This document shows positions 1 to 10,662 of a stretch of 64,000 nucleotides of DNA, piece by piece. The DNA is from Linyphia triangularis (taxonomy: Eukaryota; Arthropoda; Arachnida; Araneae; Linyphiidae). Positions within the stretch are counted from its first letter, which is position 1, and every line of letters begins with the position of its first letter. The stretch lies in contig OZ021725.1 of NCBI GenBank assembly GCA_963978545.1, positions 6,673,176 through 6,737,175 of the forward strand, in the 5' to 3' direction. The notes beneath the pieces were generated by a model. That model saw only the letters and a list, made by a program, of their open reading frames with translations. It searched no databases and was not told the DNA's origin. Both the position numbers and the translations under genes were made by a program.

Positions 1-108
1 TAGACAAGCCAACATACATTTACAAACACCCATGCCTAACACGGGACTCGAAACCGCAACCTCGTGGTCTAGAAACTAGCACGCTAACCACTATGCCGTT
101 TGGTCGGC
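1..108 (-). mobile_element. tRNA-derived SINE, cut by the window edge
   Basis: Read on the minus strand, it starts GCCGACCAAACGG, followed by an A-box-like TAGTGGTTAGCGTGC and a B-box-like GGTTTCGAGTCC, the internal Pol III promoter of tRNA genes. The same sequence occurs at 45227-45397 (minus) and 45457-45641 (plus), so this is an interspersed repeat and not a tRNA gene. The T-arm of the best copy, GCGGGTTCGAGTCCCGT, matches that of many eukaryotic tRNA-Arg genes. The 3' part lies outside the window. Confidence 0.85.
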
Positions 109-335
109 AGTGTTTGTCGATGGGAGTTGCATCTGCAGAGGAATAATTAACCCCCTTGCCGTCATTTAATCGGGCTGAAACTTGGCAGATTAGATCAATG
201 CATTCTATCAAATTTTGGGGCTGTTACTGTCACTAAAAGGTCGCTTTTACGGAATACTAATAAACCAACTTGCCATCATTCAGTCGCATTAAAATGGGAT
301 TGAACCGACCATTGCTGAAACTCTTTCCTGTTGCC
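109..335 (-). repeat. Dispersed repeat family Y, copy 1
   Basis: The minus strand aligns over about 220 bp with 56955-57180. Shared blocks include AACAGGAAAGAGTTTCA, GGCAAGTTGGT, ATTAGTATTCCGTA and CTGCCAAGTTTCA, ending near GGGGGTTAATTA. Related pieces lie near 1880-1990, 13430-13640, 27973-28746 and 32093-32345. No coding potential is seen and the class is unknown. The SINE at 1-108 sits directly against or inside it. Confidence 0.65.
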
Positions 336-486
336 AAAAAATTTTTAATAAATAAATAATAATATTACTTCAATCTGAAAAAATAAATGATATTTGGATG
401 ACGTTCACGTTCAATTTTAATAAATAAATTTTGAAACATATTTTACCATGCATTTTGCTTATAGAAATGTTTTTGATATCGGCTCT

Positions 487-551
487 GTGTTAATGAATAT
501 AAAAATTGACAATGTATATAAGAGATTTTTTAAAAACTTTGTTTTGATGGG

Positions 552-635
<84 letters not shown>

Positions 636-696
636 CCCATCAAAACAAAGTTTTTAAAAAATCTCTTATATACATTGTCAATTTTTATATTCATTA

Positions 697-700
<4 letters not shown>
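487..700. repeat. Perfect 214-bp palindrome with a (TA)n core
   Basis: The left arm 487-551 (GTGTTAATGAATATAAAAAT... to GATGGG) is the exact reverse complement of 636-700. Both arms are centred between 593 and 594, and the middle 552-635 is an uninterrupted TA run that is itself self-complementary. A second (AT)n tract follows at 703-727. It could extrude as a cruciform or be a fold-back insertion. A palindromic assembly artefact is also possible. Confidence 0.9.
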
Positions 701-727
<27 letters not shown>

Positions 728-731
<4 letters not shown>

Positions 732-1307
732 CTGCCAAATTTCTAAATAAGTCAGATAATTTGTGTAGTAAGTTACTTAATCGTGACGCATTAGTTCATT
801 AACCTACCTACTGTAGTTATTATTCAGATATTAAATCGTCTGAGAAACTAAAATCCTCTTTTTTAAATTACTAAGTCGAATTTCACATTCATCAAATATA
901 AAAAAGAGGAAGAAAAAAAAACAACTATGAAATTGCAAAGTCAATTCGGCGAAATAAATTTAAACTCGCCAATTCGAATTATTAGTTTTACGGTATCATC
1001 ATTACCAAGCAGAAACGCCATTGGATTTGATGGAACTTCGCACTTCAAAGAGATTTTTTTTTTGTCCACTACGATAATTGATCTGATTTTCATTGACTTC
1101 TTAATTCCAAAACTTCGTGAACGATTCAGGCAGCTGAAATCATCAGCTGCTTTCAGTTCAAGTTCAATTATCTCTTTTGGAGAATTGTCGATTTGGCGGC
1201 ATTCGACACGGTGAAACCACTAAGTCACGTTTCATGGCGAGACCCATCCCTCCCAATGGAAGCAGGAAGGTAGGAAGCTTTATTGTGCGTTTTCTGTGTA
1301 ATAATCT
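728..1307. other. Unassigned intergenic/intronic stretch
   Basis: No gene, repeat partner or RNA was recognised. A 95-codon plus-strand frame at 927-1214 has no recognisable domain and is low in complexity (Ser/Ile/Phe-rich), so it is treated as chance. Confidence 0.5.
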
Positions 1308-1640
1308 TTACAAAATAGAGGTGCGGAACATCGCAAAACTTTCAGTTACACTATAATACTGGTCACTGCATTTAAATTTGACATGCATTGGTGCAATTTA
1401 CCTTTTTCATTTTTATATTTTCATTGATTTAAAGAAATGGTCAGTTTGAGATAATATTTTTGGCGTAAATTATAACTTTGGCTAAAAAAAACCACGCCAA
1501 ATTTCTGAAATGTTTGGTGATAATTATTACTATTTCTTTCGGGAATGAAACAAAGGAGAAACAGTCGTTGATGGGCAATTCTCAAAGGAGGATAACTTTT
1601 TATTAAAGACATAAGTTTTTCAACATTTTATGCCTTTATA
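1308..1640 (-). repeat. Dispersed repeat family Z, partial copy (3' half)
   Basis: It begins GGTGCGGAACATCGCAAAAC, the reverse complement of the common Z end (GCGATGTTCCGCAC then CYCTAG). It continues through the GTTGATGGGCAATTCTC segment shared with other Z copies (for example CATCAACGACTGTTTCTCC at 13140-13160). Full Z copies lie at 35437-36375 and 39112-40045. Confidence 0.7.
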
Positions 1641-2324
1641 GAATCTTGGCGTTATAAATTTAGTACGAAAGTACAGGTAAATTTTTTTCCCCCATCCTTT
1701 ATCTCATTCATTTTTCAGTATCATTTTCAAATAGACATTTTATACCTTTAGAATCCAAATATTTAAGTATGGATGATATACAAGATCTGAATTCCTCAAC
1801 AAATTACTGCCTGACAGTTATTTAACACCCAGTTTTCATTCAAATCTTTTGTATTAACTTCAATTTTGTTTGGAAGTGACAAGCAAAATCCTTGCCTTCA
1901 ACCAATCTAGCTGAAACTTGGCAGACTGACTCGTTGGCGATGAGAAAGCCTTCTATAAAGTTTTGAGCTTGCTAAAAAAGTAATTTCAGGTAATTGGTGT
2001 TTTCTTTACAATGGGTAAATGATATGAAAACTCGATACGAATTCAAATTGCTTAAATAAGTGGCAATTACACATAAAAATTGACAGTGCATATTTTACAT
2101 AATAGTGCAACGCAATCCATCATCGATTTAAACATTTTACAATCTTATACATTTTAGTCAATTAATACATTTAGTAACTAAGCATTGTCTTTGTAGTCCT
2201 AGTTTTTTTTCTCTCTTTAGGATAACATCTCTATATGAACTGTAAATAAAATATATTATTCCAACGAACTTCCGAATGGATATTTAAATAGAAAATCGTT
2301 GATCTGAAAACTTATATAGAACTG
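1641..2324. other. Unassigned stretch with a Y-like fragment
   Basis: Mostly AT-rich sequence without a recognisable gene. Around 1890-1960 the sequence (CCTTGCCTTCA...AGCTGAAACTTGGCAGA) resembles family Y. Nothing else can be supported. Confidence 0.45.
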
Positions 2325-2822
2325 TGGAACATCGCACAACTTTTAATTACACTAAGAGTTTGTCGATGCATTTTAATTTGCCATGGATTGATATAATTCC
2401 CCGTCTTGGTTTTCATATTTTCATTTGTTTAAACCATCGATATAGATAAACAACTGGATAGACTGCTCCATTGTCAATGAAAAGAGAAAAACGCGCCGGG
2501 GATTGCGAAGCTGGTGGGAAGATCAACCAATCACAGTTCACTTTAATAGTTGGATGGGAATGCGAAAAACCTTGTAAAGTGTTAGAGTAGATATTTTTTT
2601 GCACATTATTACTAATTAAGGTCTACTATTGACATTTCTGCTGTGTACAACCCAAAATTTCATTTTCAATTCTCGGCAATCCGTATTTTTTATCCCACCA
2701 ATGGCATCTGGCAACGGCTTCATTTTCCCAGCGTTAAGCAGTCTATCCAGTTGTTAATCTATATCGATGGTTTAAACACACACACACAAAAAAGGCTAGA
2801 TTGGCAATATTTTTGGCGATAA
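2325..2822 (-). repeat. Dispersed repeat family Z, copy interrupted by a MITE
   Basis: TGTGGAACATCGCACAAC at the left is the Z terminus on the minus strand. The Z sequence stops at 2434 (TTTTCATTTGTTTAAAC) and resumes after 2777 with a GGCAATATTTTTGGCG segment. The Z copy at 1308-1640 has those two segments adjacent (CATTGATTTAAAGAAATGG...ATAATATTTTTGGCG), which supports a later insertion at 2435-2769. Confidence 0.65.
2435..2769. mobile_element. 335-bp MITE with 8-bp GTTTAAAC duplication (P-like?)
   Basis: The left terminus CATCGATATAGATAAACAAC and the right terminus ending ...TTAATCTATATCGATG form imperfect inverted repeats of about 34 bp. Both ends are flanked by GTTTAAAC (2427-2434 and 2770-2777). 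An 8-bp duplication plus termini starting CA fits P-like or hAT-like elements. Because GTTTAAAC is itself palindromic it could instead belong to the inverted repeat. There is no coding capacity. Confidence 0.65.
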
Positions 2823-3477
2823 TTACACTCATAATTAAGGATAATTCAGTTTTTCCCTAATAACTTCACAGTGGAGCAGCATACAAGCAAGAAATTCAGG
2901 CCAAAGAGACATCTTTACGTAATATATCTATAAGTAAAACAACTCAGTTTCAAATTGAAATGCAACGTGTACAATGGGAGCATATGCAAAAGAATGGAGT
3001 ACCATTAATGTGCAGTTGTACAAATGCATTTATATTAAAAATCATGCAACTCATGGAGTTGAATTTTAGTGTGAGAAACGATATCCCCTGTCATTAGTGT
3101 TTACTTATAACTGAATTCTCATACTTAACATGAGTTCTTTTATGAATCCTGTGGCTAAATTGTTCGTCCCACCTTTTGAACTGTTTGCAAGTGATGGAAA
3201 GTTCCCAATACATTAAATCTTTACACAATGCAATACGTTCCACACATGCTTGATGAAATTTCGATTTTTTAGCAGTGATCTGGCTTACTTATAGGGCGAT
3301 ATTCATATTTTTTAATTGCTTATCCAATGCAAAAGTGGAATCAAATTTCCCATAAGTATCAATAAACACGATTTAGAAACCGATATTTCACTTGTCGAGA
3401 TCAAGTTAACATAATTACACAGAAAAAGTCGAATTTAATTATCTTTTACGTTCTTGGGGAGCTTATTAAACAAATTC

Positions 3478-4229
3478 AACTTGTTGCTCCCAAAGACCAA
3501 ATCTTTTTAACATCAGACTGTTTACTGAAAATAATTTTTTCAGTCTCATGAGTAATATTGAACATCAGAGGGTCTGTATAAAAATGGCAACATGACATTT
3601 CATGGTGAATGCCAATTCAAGATAACGATTTGGTGGGAAAAGAGCTTTGGTCTTTAAGTTCAATATGTTGTTTCCCAAGACCAAATCTTTTTAACATCAG
3701 ACTGTTTACAGAAAATAATTTTTTCAGTCTCATGAGTAATATTGAACATCAGAGGGTCTGTATAAAAATGGCAACATGACATTTCATGGTGAATGCCAAT
3801 TCAAGATAACGATTTGGTGGGAAAAGAGCTTTGGTCTTTAAGTTCAATATGTTGTTTCCCAAGACCAAATCTTTTTAACATCAGACTGTTTACTGAAAAT
3901 AATTTTCAGTCTCATGAGTAATATTGAACATCAGAGGGTCTGTATAAAAATGGCAACATGACATTTCATGGTGAATGCCAATTCAAGATAACGATTTGGT
4001 GGGAAAAGAGCTTTGGTCTTTAAGTTCAATATGTTGTTTCCCAAGACCAAATCTTTTTAACATCAGACTGTTTACTGAAAATAATTTTTTCAGTCTCATG
4101 AGTAATATTGAACATCAGAGGGTCTGTATAAAAATGGCAACATGACATTTCATGGTGAATGCCAATTCAAGATAACGATTTGGTGGGAAAAGAGCTTTGG
4201 TCTTTAAGTTCAATATGTTGTTTCCCAAG
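3478..4229 (+). repeat. Tandem array, four units of about 184 bp
   Basis: The phrase CAATATGTTGTTTCCCAAGA recurs at 3661, 3845, 4027 and 4211 (spacings 184, 182, 184; the short one lacks 2 T of a T-run), with a diverged first unit start near 3476. Units are otherwise almost identical. Block A copy 2 (59690-59900) has no such tandem series, so the expansion is specific to this copy. Confidence 0.92.
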
Positions 4230-4774
4230 AACGCAAAACATAATTAAATTACACTTTTTCACTGTAATTACGTTAACTTGATCTGGGCAAGTCTTTAATT
4301 GTGAAATATCAGTTTCTAATTCACATCAAAGAGACATCTTCATGTAAAATATCTACAAGTAAAATAACTCAGTCGCAAATTGAAATGCAAAATGTACAGA
4401 GGGAGCATATGCAAAAATAATATAGAGTACCATTAGTGTACATTGGGGGGCATTTACATTAAAAATCACGAAACTCATGGAGGAGTGTGAGGTATGATGT
4501 TCCTCGTCATCAGAGTTTAACTGGCAGTGTATTCCCATATACTTAACATGAGTATAAGTATCAATAAACACGATTGATATTTCAGAACTAAAGACATGTC
4601 TACATCAAGTTAACGTAATTACAGTGAAGAAGTGTAATTTAATTAGGTTTTACGTTCTTGGGGAGCTTATTAAATGAATTCAACATATTGAGCTTAAAGA
4701 CTAAAACTCTTTTCCCATCAAATCATTATCTTGAATTGGCATTCACCCTTAAATATTATGTTACCACCTTTCTA

Positions 4775-4977
4775 CACTGTTAAAAATTTTGTTCCACCTT
4801 GCACCAAAAATTGGTTCCCATTTAGCTGCCACCAACATTTGGTGCTTAGTTTCACGATTTAATGGTGCAACCTCGGACCGTAAGCACCATTAAATCGCGA
4901 AACTAAGCACCAAATGTTGGTGGCAGCTAAATGGGAACCAAATTTTGGTGCATGGTGGACAATTTTTTTTAACAGTG
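4775..4977 (+). mobile_element. MITE-1, copy a (203 bp, TA target, mariner-like)
   Basis: Terminal inverted repeats CACTGTTAAAAA...TTTAACAGTG extend inward to nearly the whole element (TTGGTTCCCATTTAGCTGCC and its complement), leaving a short centre. It is flanked by TA on both sides. The paralogous sequence in block A copy 2 at 59804-59815 (TTTCTACAGAT) is the empty site with a single TA, which proves a TA-duplicating insertion typical of Tc1/mariner MITEs. Confidence 0.9.
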
Positions 4978-6335
4978 TACAGATCCTCTGATGTCCAATA
5001 TTACAGGTGAGACTGAAAAAATCATTTTCAGTAAACAGTCTGATGTTAAAAAGATTTGGTCTTTGGGTGCAACACGTTGAATTGGTATAATAAGCTCCCC
5101 AAGTGCGCAAAAGATAATTAAATTCGACTTTTTCTGAGTGATTATGTTAACTTGATCTCGACAAGTGAAATATCAGTTTCTAAATCGTGTTTATTGATAC
5201 TTACGGGAAATTTGATTCCACTTTTGCTTTGGATAAACAATTAAAAAATATGAATAACGCCCTTATAAGTAAGCCAGATCACTGCTCTAATTGAAATTTC
5301 ATCAAGCATGTGTGGAATGCTTCTACGATATTCATCGTGTAAAGATTCAATGTATGAGGAACTTTCCATCACTTGCGAACAGTTCAAAAGTTGGGACGAA
5401 CAATTTAGTCACTAGAATTCATCAAGAAACTCATGTTAAGTATGAGAATACAGTGCCAAGAAAACAATGATGACAGGGGAGATCATATCTCACACTAAAT
5501 GTCAGCTCCATGAGTTGCATAATTTTTAATGTAAATGCATTGAACACTAATGGCACTCCATTCTTTTGCATATGCCCCCACTTTGCATTTCAATTTGCGA
5601 CTGAGTTGTTTTACCTATTAGGTATGTTACATAAAGATGTCTCTTTGATGTGAATTTTTTGTGTGTATGCTGCTCCACTGAGAAGTTATATGGGAAAAAC
5701 TGATTCTCGAATATTTTAAAATCGACAAACAAAAACCCAGACTTGAGTCCAATTTCGCAATTCCTTTCAATATTTGTTTAAATGATATGAGAAAGAAAAT
5801 ATAAAAAATAACTAATTTTAACTCACTTATAACGGGGCTTCATGTTTCAAAAGGGTTCATATATAGGTTTTAGTAATAACTTAAGAAGTAACAAGAAAAC
5901 GGCATGTGTAAGCTTATCATAGAAACTATTTCCTTTTGGTGAAGAGAATTCTAAGAAATTCTCGTTTCCTTCCCACACATCTTGATTCGCTCACAAACGA
6001 TCCAATCAGTACATCAATTTTACAAGTACAGCCCAAGTTGAAAAATTCTAAACGGGCTGCATGTCCCCACAACGGCGAATACAATAAGCATGGAGGGAAA
6101 TTCCATACTGACCATTTTGTCCATGGAAGCGGTGCAGCTTATTTCGAACTTTCACTCTCTGACTGTACCTAGATCGACGATCGTCAGATTTAGTTGATTT
6201 GAGCGGCTATATTTTCTTCAATTGTGCATTGTGCAACAGGTTTGCTATTTATCGGAGATTTGTTTTACATACCGTAGAAATTCCATCTTTATTTACGATT
6301 CTAATCTACATTTAAGAAAATTAGTAAAATAAATA

Positions 6336-6538
6336 CACTGTTAAAAAAAATTGTCCACCATGCACCAAAATTTGGTTCCCATTTAGCTGCCACCAACATT
6401 TTGTGCTTAGTTTCGCGATTTAATGGTGCTTACGGTCCGAGGTTGCACCATTAAATCGTGAAACTAAGCACCACATGTTGGTGGCAGCTAAATGGGAACC
6501 AATTTTTGGTGCAAGGTGGAACAAAATTTTTAACAGTG
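6336..6538 (-). mobile_element. MITE-1, copy b (203 bp, opposite orientation)
   Basis: Same family and same length as 4775-4977 but inverted relative to it, again bounded by TA. The paralogous uninserted sequence is at about 61051-61072 (ATTAGTAAACTTAATAATCA). The two copies lie 1.4 kb apart in opposite orientations and so form a further inverted repeat pair. Confidence 0.9.
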
Positions 6539-6540
6539 TA

Positions 6541-7350
6541 ATCAAAGTTTGTTTGCCATTAGTGAATTTGAAACTAATAATTTAGTTGCAGACTTAGTTG
6601 TAGTTGCTGTACACCACGAACTGCAGTTTTTGATCAACAGTTGTGGTATACTCCCTTCCCCACAAACCTCCATCCATGTACAGAGAAGCTGCAGCAATAA
6701 ATATGAGTTAAATTTTCAGAAGAGGAATTTTTCACAACATATATATTAGTTCCCAAAAATTCGTTCAAAAATTGATTTTTTTTTTTTTTTTAAGAACATC
6801 TTTAGTTCCGTCTACAAAAGCTTTTATGGAGCTGGAAACGCAATTTTAAGTTCTAAAAGTACCTAAAAATGAAAGAAAAAAAAAACAAAAAAAAAAAAAA
6901 AACGTCGAACTCTTACAGTTCCAGAAAGTAATAAGCAGGGGAAGAGGGGGGGGGGGGGGTGTCCCAAAAGTGTTCTCCATCCTAATAAATTGCCCACTGA
7001 AAAGCAGCTAAGCTCACTGCACGGCCGAGAGTGTTTAACTGCGACTTTACCCTACGCTGAATTCTATTAATCGGTGTGAGGTCTTAATGAATACATTCCG
7101 ACGCAGACGACAAACCTATCATTACCTACTCAGGTGGTCTGGCATTCTATTCAAGAAAAGGTTCTTAGAGGGTGCCAGAAAAGAGGGGTTATCCTTCGCT
7201 CGGACTCATGTGGGATTCAAATTGATGAAGAATAAATTTTCTGATTTCTGAAAGCTATATCTTTATATTTATGAAGAATATATATATTTTTTTTTTTTAG
7301 ATTTGAGGAAAGTATTCCTTCAGAGTTATGGAGAATATATCTTCAGATTT
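6541..7350. other. Unassigned stretch with homopolymer runs
   Basis: It contains A-runs near 6880-6902, a G-run near 6943-6958, and a less AT-rich patch at about 7010-7215 with no convincing open frame. From about 7240 on it grades into the GATTTATGAAGAATAT-type minisatellite. No gene was recognised. Confidence 0.45.
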
Positions 7351-8970
7351 ATGATGAATATGTATCTAGATTTATGTAGAATATAAGTTTCCCTATTGAT
7401 GAGTGACTTAAAATGAAATAAAGAATATTTCTTCAGATTTATGATGAATATGTATCTAGATTTATGTAGAATATAAGTTTCCCTATTGATGAGTGACTTA
7501 AAATGAAATAAAGAATATTTCTTCAGATTTATGATGAATATGTATCTAGATTTATGTAGAATATAAGTTTCCCTATTGATGAGTGACTTAAAATGAAATA
7601 AAGAATATTTCTTCAGATTTATGATGAATATGTATCTAGATTTATGTAGAATATAAGTTTCCCTATTGATGAGTGACTTAAAATGAAATAAAGAATATTT
7701 CTTCAGATTTATGATGAATATGTATCTAGATTTATGTAGAATATAAGTTTCCCTATTGATGAGTGACTTAAAATGAAATAAAGAATATTTCTTCAGATTT
7801 ATGATGAATATGTATCTAGATTTATGTAGAATATAAGTTTCCCTATTGATGAGTGACTTAAAATGAAATAAAGAATATTTCTTCAGATTTATGATGAATA
7901 TGTATCTAGATTTATGTAGAATATAAGTTTCCCTATTGATGAGTGACTTAAAATGAAATAAAGAATATTTCTTCAGATTTATGATGAATATGTATCTAGA
8001 TTTATGTAGAATATAAGTTTCCCTATTGATGAGTGACTTAAAATGAAATAAAGAATATTTCTTCAGATTTATGATGAATATGTATCTAGATTTATGTAGA
8101 ATATAAGTTTTCCTATTGATGAGTGACTTAAAATGAAATAAAGAATATTTCTTCAGATTTATGATGAATATGTATCTAGATTTATATAGAATATAAGTTT
8201 TCCTATTGATGAGTGACTTAAAATGAAATAAAGAATATTTCTTCAGATTTATGATGAATATGTATCTAGATTTATGTAGAATATAAGTTTCCCTATTGAT
8301 GAGTGACTTAAAATGAAATAAAGAATATTTCTTCAGATTTATGATGAATATGTATCTAGATTTATGTAGAATATAAGTTTCCCTATTGATGAGTGACTTA
8401 AAATGAAATAAAGAATATTTCTTCAGATTTATGATGAATATGTATCTAGATTTATGTAGAATATAAGTTTCCCTATTGATGAGTGACTTAAAATGAAATA
8501 AAGAATATTTCTTCAGATTTATGATGAATATGTATCTAGATTTATGTAGAATATAAGTTTCCCTATTGATGAGTGACTTAAAATGAAATAAAGAATATTT
8601 CTTCAGATTTATGATGAATATGTATCTAGATTTATGTAGAATATAAGTTTCCCTATTGATGAGTGACTTAAAATGAAATAAAGAATATTTCTTCAGATTT
8701 ATGATGAATATGTATCTAGATTTATGTAGAATATAAGTTTCCCTATTGATGAGTGACTTAAAATGAAATAAAGAATATTTCTTCAGATTTATGATGAATA
8801 TGTATCTAGATTTATGTAGAATATAAGTTTTCCTATTGATGAGTGACTTAAAATGAAATAAAGAATATTTCTTCAGATTTATGATGAATATGTATCTAGA
8901 TTTATGTAGAATATAAGTTTTCCTATTGATGAGTGACTCAAAATGAAATAAAGAATATTTCTTCAGATTT
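7351..8970. repeat. Satellite array, 18 exact-length 90-bp units
   Basis: ATGATGAATATGTATCTAGA recurs every 90 bp at 7351, 7441, 7531 and so on to 8881. Only a handful of substitutions are seen (for example near 8111, 8186, 8211, 8831, 8921, 8939) and no length change, so the array was amplified or homogenised recently. The period is a multiple of three. One minus-strand frame stays open through all units (see findings) but contains no ATG, GTG or TTG. Confidence 0.97.
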
Positions 8971-9735
8971 TTAAAAACTATTTCTTCAGAATTTTTAAAA
9001 CTATTTCTTCCTATTTTTTAAAACTATTTCTTCATATTTTTGAAAAATACTTTTTATATTTATGAAGAATATATCTACAGGTTTATGAAGAATATATCTT
9101 CAAGTTTATGAAGAATATATCTTCAGGTTTATGAAGAATATATCTTCAGGTTTATGAAAAATATATCTTCAGGTTTATGAAGAATACTTCTCTAGGCTTA
9201 TAAAGAATATCAACTTTGAGAGTTCAAATTCTTTAACTGTGAGTGGAACTGAAGAGTGGTTCAGATTGACGAAGAATGTTTGTTTAGATTTATGACAAAT
9301 ATTTCTTCAGATTTCTGAAGAATATATTTCTATAGTCATGATGATTTTTTTCTTTATGCTTATGAAGAATACTTTTCAGACTTCTAAAAAACCTATCTTT
9401 AGATTTATGACAATATATTGTCAGATTTTTGAAAAATAGATCTTCAGATTTATGAAGAATATTTCTTCAGATTTAAGAAGAAAAAATTTGATTTATGAAG
9501 AATATTTCTTCAGATTTAAGAAGAAAAAATTTGATTTATGAAGAATATTTCTTCAGATTTAAGAAAAAAAAAATTTGATTTATGAAGAATATTTCTTCAG
9601 ATTTAAGAAGAAAAAAATTTGATTTATGAAGAATATTTCTTCAGATTTAAGAAAAAAAAAATTGATTTATGAAGAATGTACCTTTATATTTTTAAACAAT
9701 ATATCTTTCGATTTGTGAAGAATATTTGGACGTAG
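8971..9735. repeat. Degenerate minisatellite related to the 90-bp array
   Basis: Three sub-arrays are built on the same core TATGAAGAATATNTCTTCAG: about 8971-9055 (AAAACTATTTCTTC units), about 9057-9190 (units of about 28 bp, TTTATGAAGAATATATCTTCAGG), and about 9437-9675 (five units of about 43 bp with an AAGAAGAAAAAATT spacer). The core also occurs inside the 90-bp unit, so all of them probably derive from one short monomer. Confidence 0.85.
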
Positions 9736-10496
9736 ATGTGTAAAAATCGGATCACCGACACACGCCAAATGGCTTAAAAATAAGAATTAATAAAAATAAA
9801 TATTGATCGAGGTCAACGAGTCGAATATAACGGCACCTTTAACTTAATATAATAAATTTAGATTCCGTCTATTTATTTCACATTCATATTGATTGCATGA
9901 ACTGTCGGGCTATCATAAGAACAGCCATGTTGTCTAACGTTGTTCATTGCCGTATAAATAAATCAAGCCCCGTTCTCCATGGAGAATTCCAGGAGAAAGC
10001 TTAATAGACTTAGGAAGCAGAAATTGTCATTCCGTTAAAAATATTTATCACCTATTTGAATAGAAATTAAGTCAATGGAAGAAAAAAAAAGGGGGGGAAA
10101 AGACGAAAGTATTACCAATTATATATGAAGTATACAGGGGCAGAATACCTTCCGTCAGTGTATCAAAATTACATATTTAACCTATATTTTTAAAACACTT
10201 TTTAATGTAGTTTGTAATCAATTAATATCATGGAAACAAAACGGCATAAACCAGCAATTCTCTTGAATGATTTACGTGTCATTTTACGAACTTTCTTTTA
10301 CTTGTAAACAAATTAGAATGTCTAATTAGCTATTTTAATTTGAATGAGACGTACATCATTCAAAGAATTTTGTGGTGTGTAAAGACTTACATGATAAGAA
10401 AAAATGTGTAAAACACAAAAAAGTGTTCTCTAATGTTTACAGTAAAGTAATTTGTATGCAGACAAAAGAAAAGTAAAAAAATATAATTTGTATTAC
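9736..10496. other. Unassigned, probably intron of the minus-strand gene
   Basis: No repeat partner or further exon could be recognised. It follows the GT donor of the exon at 10497-10582 on the minus strand, so if that gene is real this is downstream intron sequence. Confidence 0.4.
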
Positions 10497-10582
10497 CTAG
10501 TGACTTTCTCACGTAGACGAATTAGTAATTTTTTGGAAAGAGAAGGTGCAACTTCTTTAACTGGAAATTGTCCAACAGTAGC
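10497..10582 (-). CDS. Internal coding exon of an unrecognised gene
   Basis: On the minus strand an AT-rich stretch ending TTTTATAG precedes an 86-nt segment that ends CACTAG and is followed by GTAATA, so acceptor and donor are both canonical. Only one of the three frames is open. It reads ATVGQFPVKEVAPSLSKKLL followed by IRLREKVT, ending with two bases of a split codon (phase 2). The composition is protein-like and clearly less AT-rich than its flanks. The upstream exon at 10663-10692 ends on a codon boundary and joins it in frame. I do not recognise the family; the LSKKLLIRLREKV stretch suggests an amphipathic helix. No further exons were found; the rest of the gene probably lies beyond large introns. 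A chance open frame is possible but unlikely given two adjacent splice-bounded exons in compatible phase. Confidence 0.6.
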
Positions 10583-10662
10583 CTATAAAATAAATTTAAA
10601 GTACTAGCATGTTTTCTGTAGTGTTCAATAGTATAGAAATATTAAAAATATCTAAAGCTTAC

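Larger units (their letters stand above)
2823..6333 (+). repeat. Block A copy 1: large fold-back repeat with unique tail
   Basis: The segment from TTACACTCAT at 2823 to ATTAGTAAAATAAA near 6333 is paralogous to 58023-58131 plus 59067-61066. It contains two inverted arms of about 620 bp (about 2838-3470 and the reverse complement at about 5095-5712; shared words GTGGAGCAGCATAC, AAAGAGACATCTTTA, CAAAAGAATGGAGT). A tail (5735-6333) is shared with copy 2 but is not part of the palindrome. A further diverged, partly inverted repeat unit occupies about 4240-4770. No transposase or other ORF is visible. It could be a non-autonomous fold-back transposon or a segmental duplication. Confidence 0.7.

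Noticed and set aside
448..657. ORF with an (IY)n tail
   Set aside because: It is the TA microsatellite inside the palindrome translated; not coding.
927..1214. 95-codon plus-strand ORF
   Set aside because: No recognised domain and Ser/Ile/Phe-rich composition typical of chance frames in AT-rich DNA.
7351..9735. GAA...TTC inverted cores as heat-shock elements
   Set aside because: The spacing in GAATATTTC is three bases, whereas heat-shock factor sites need alternating GAA and TTC with two-base gaps.
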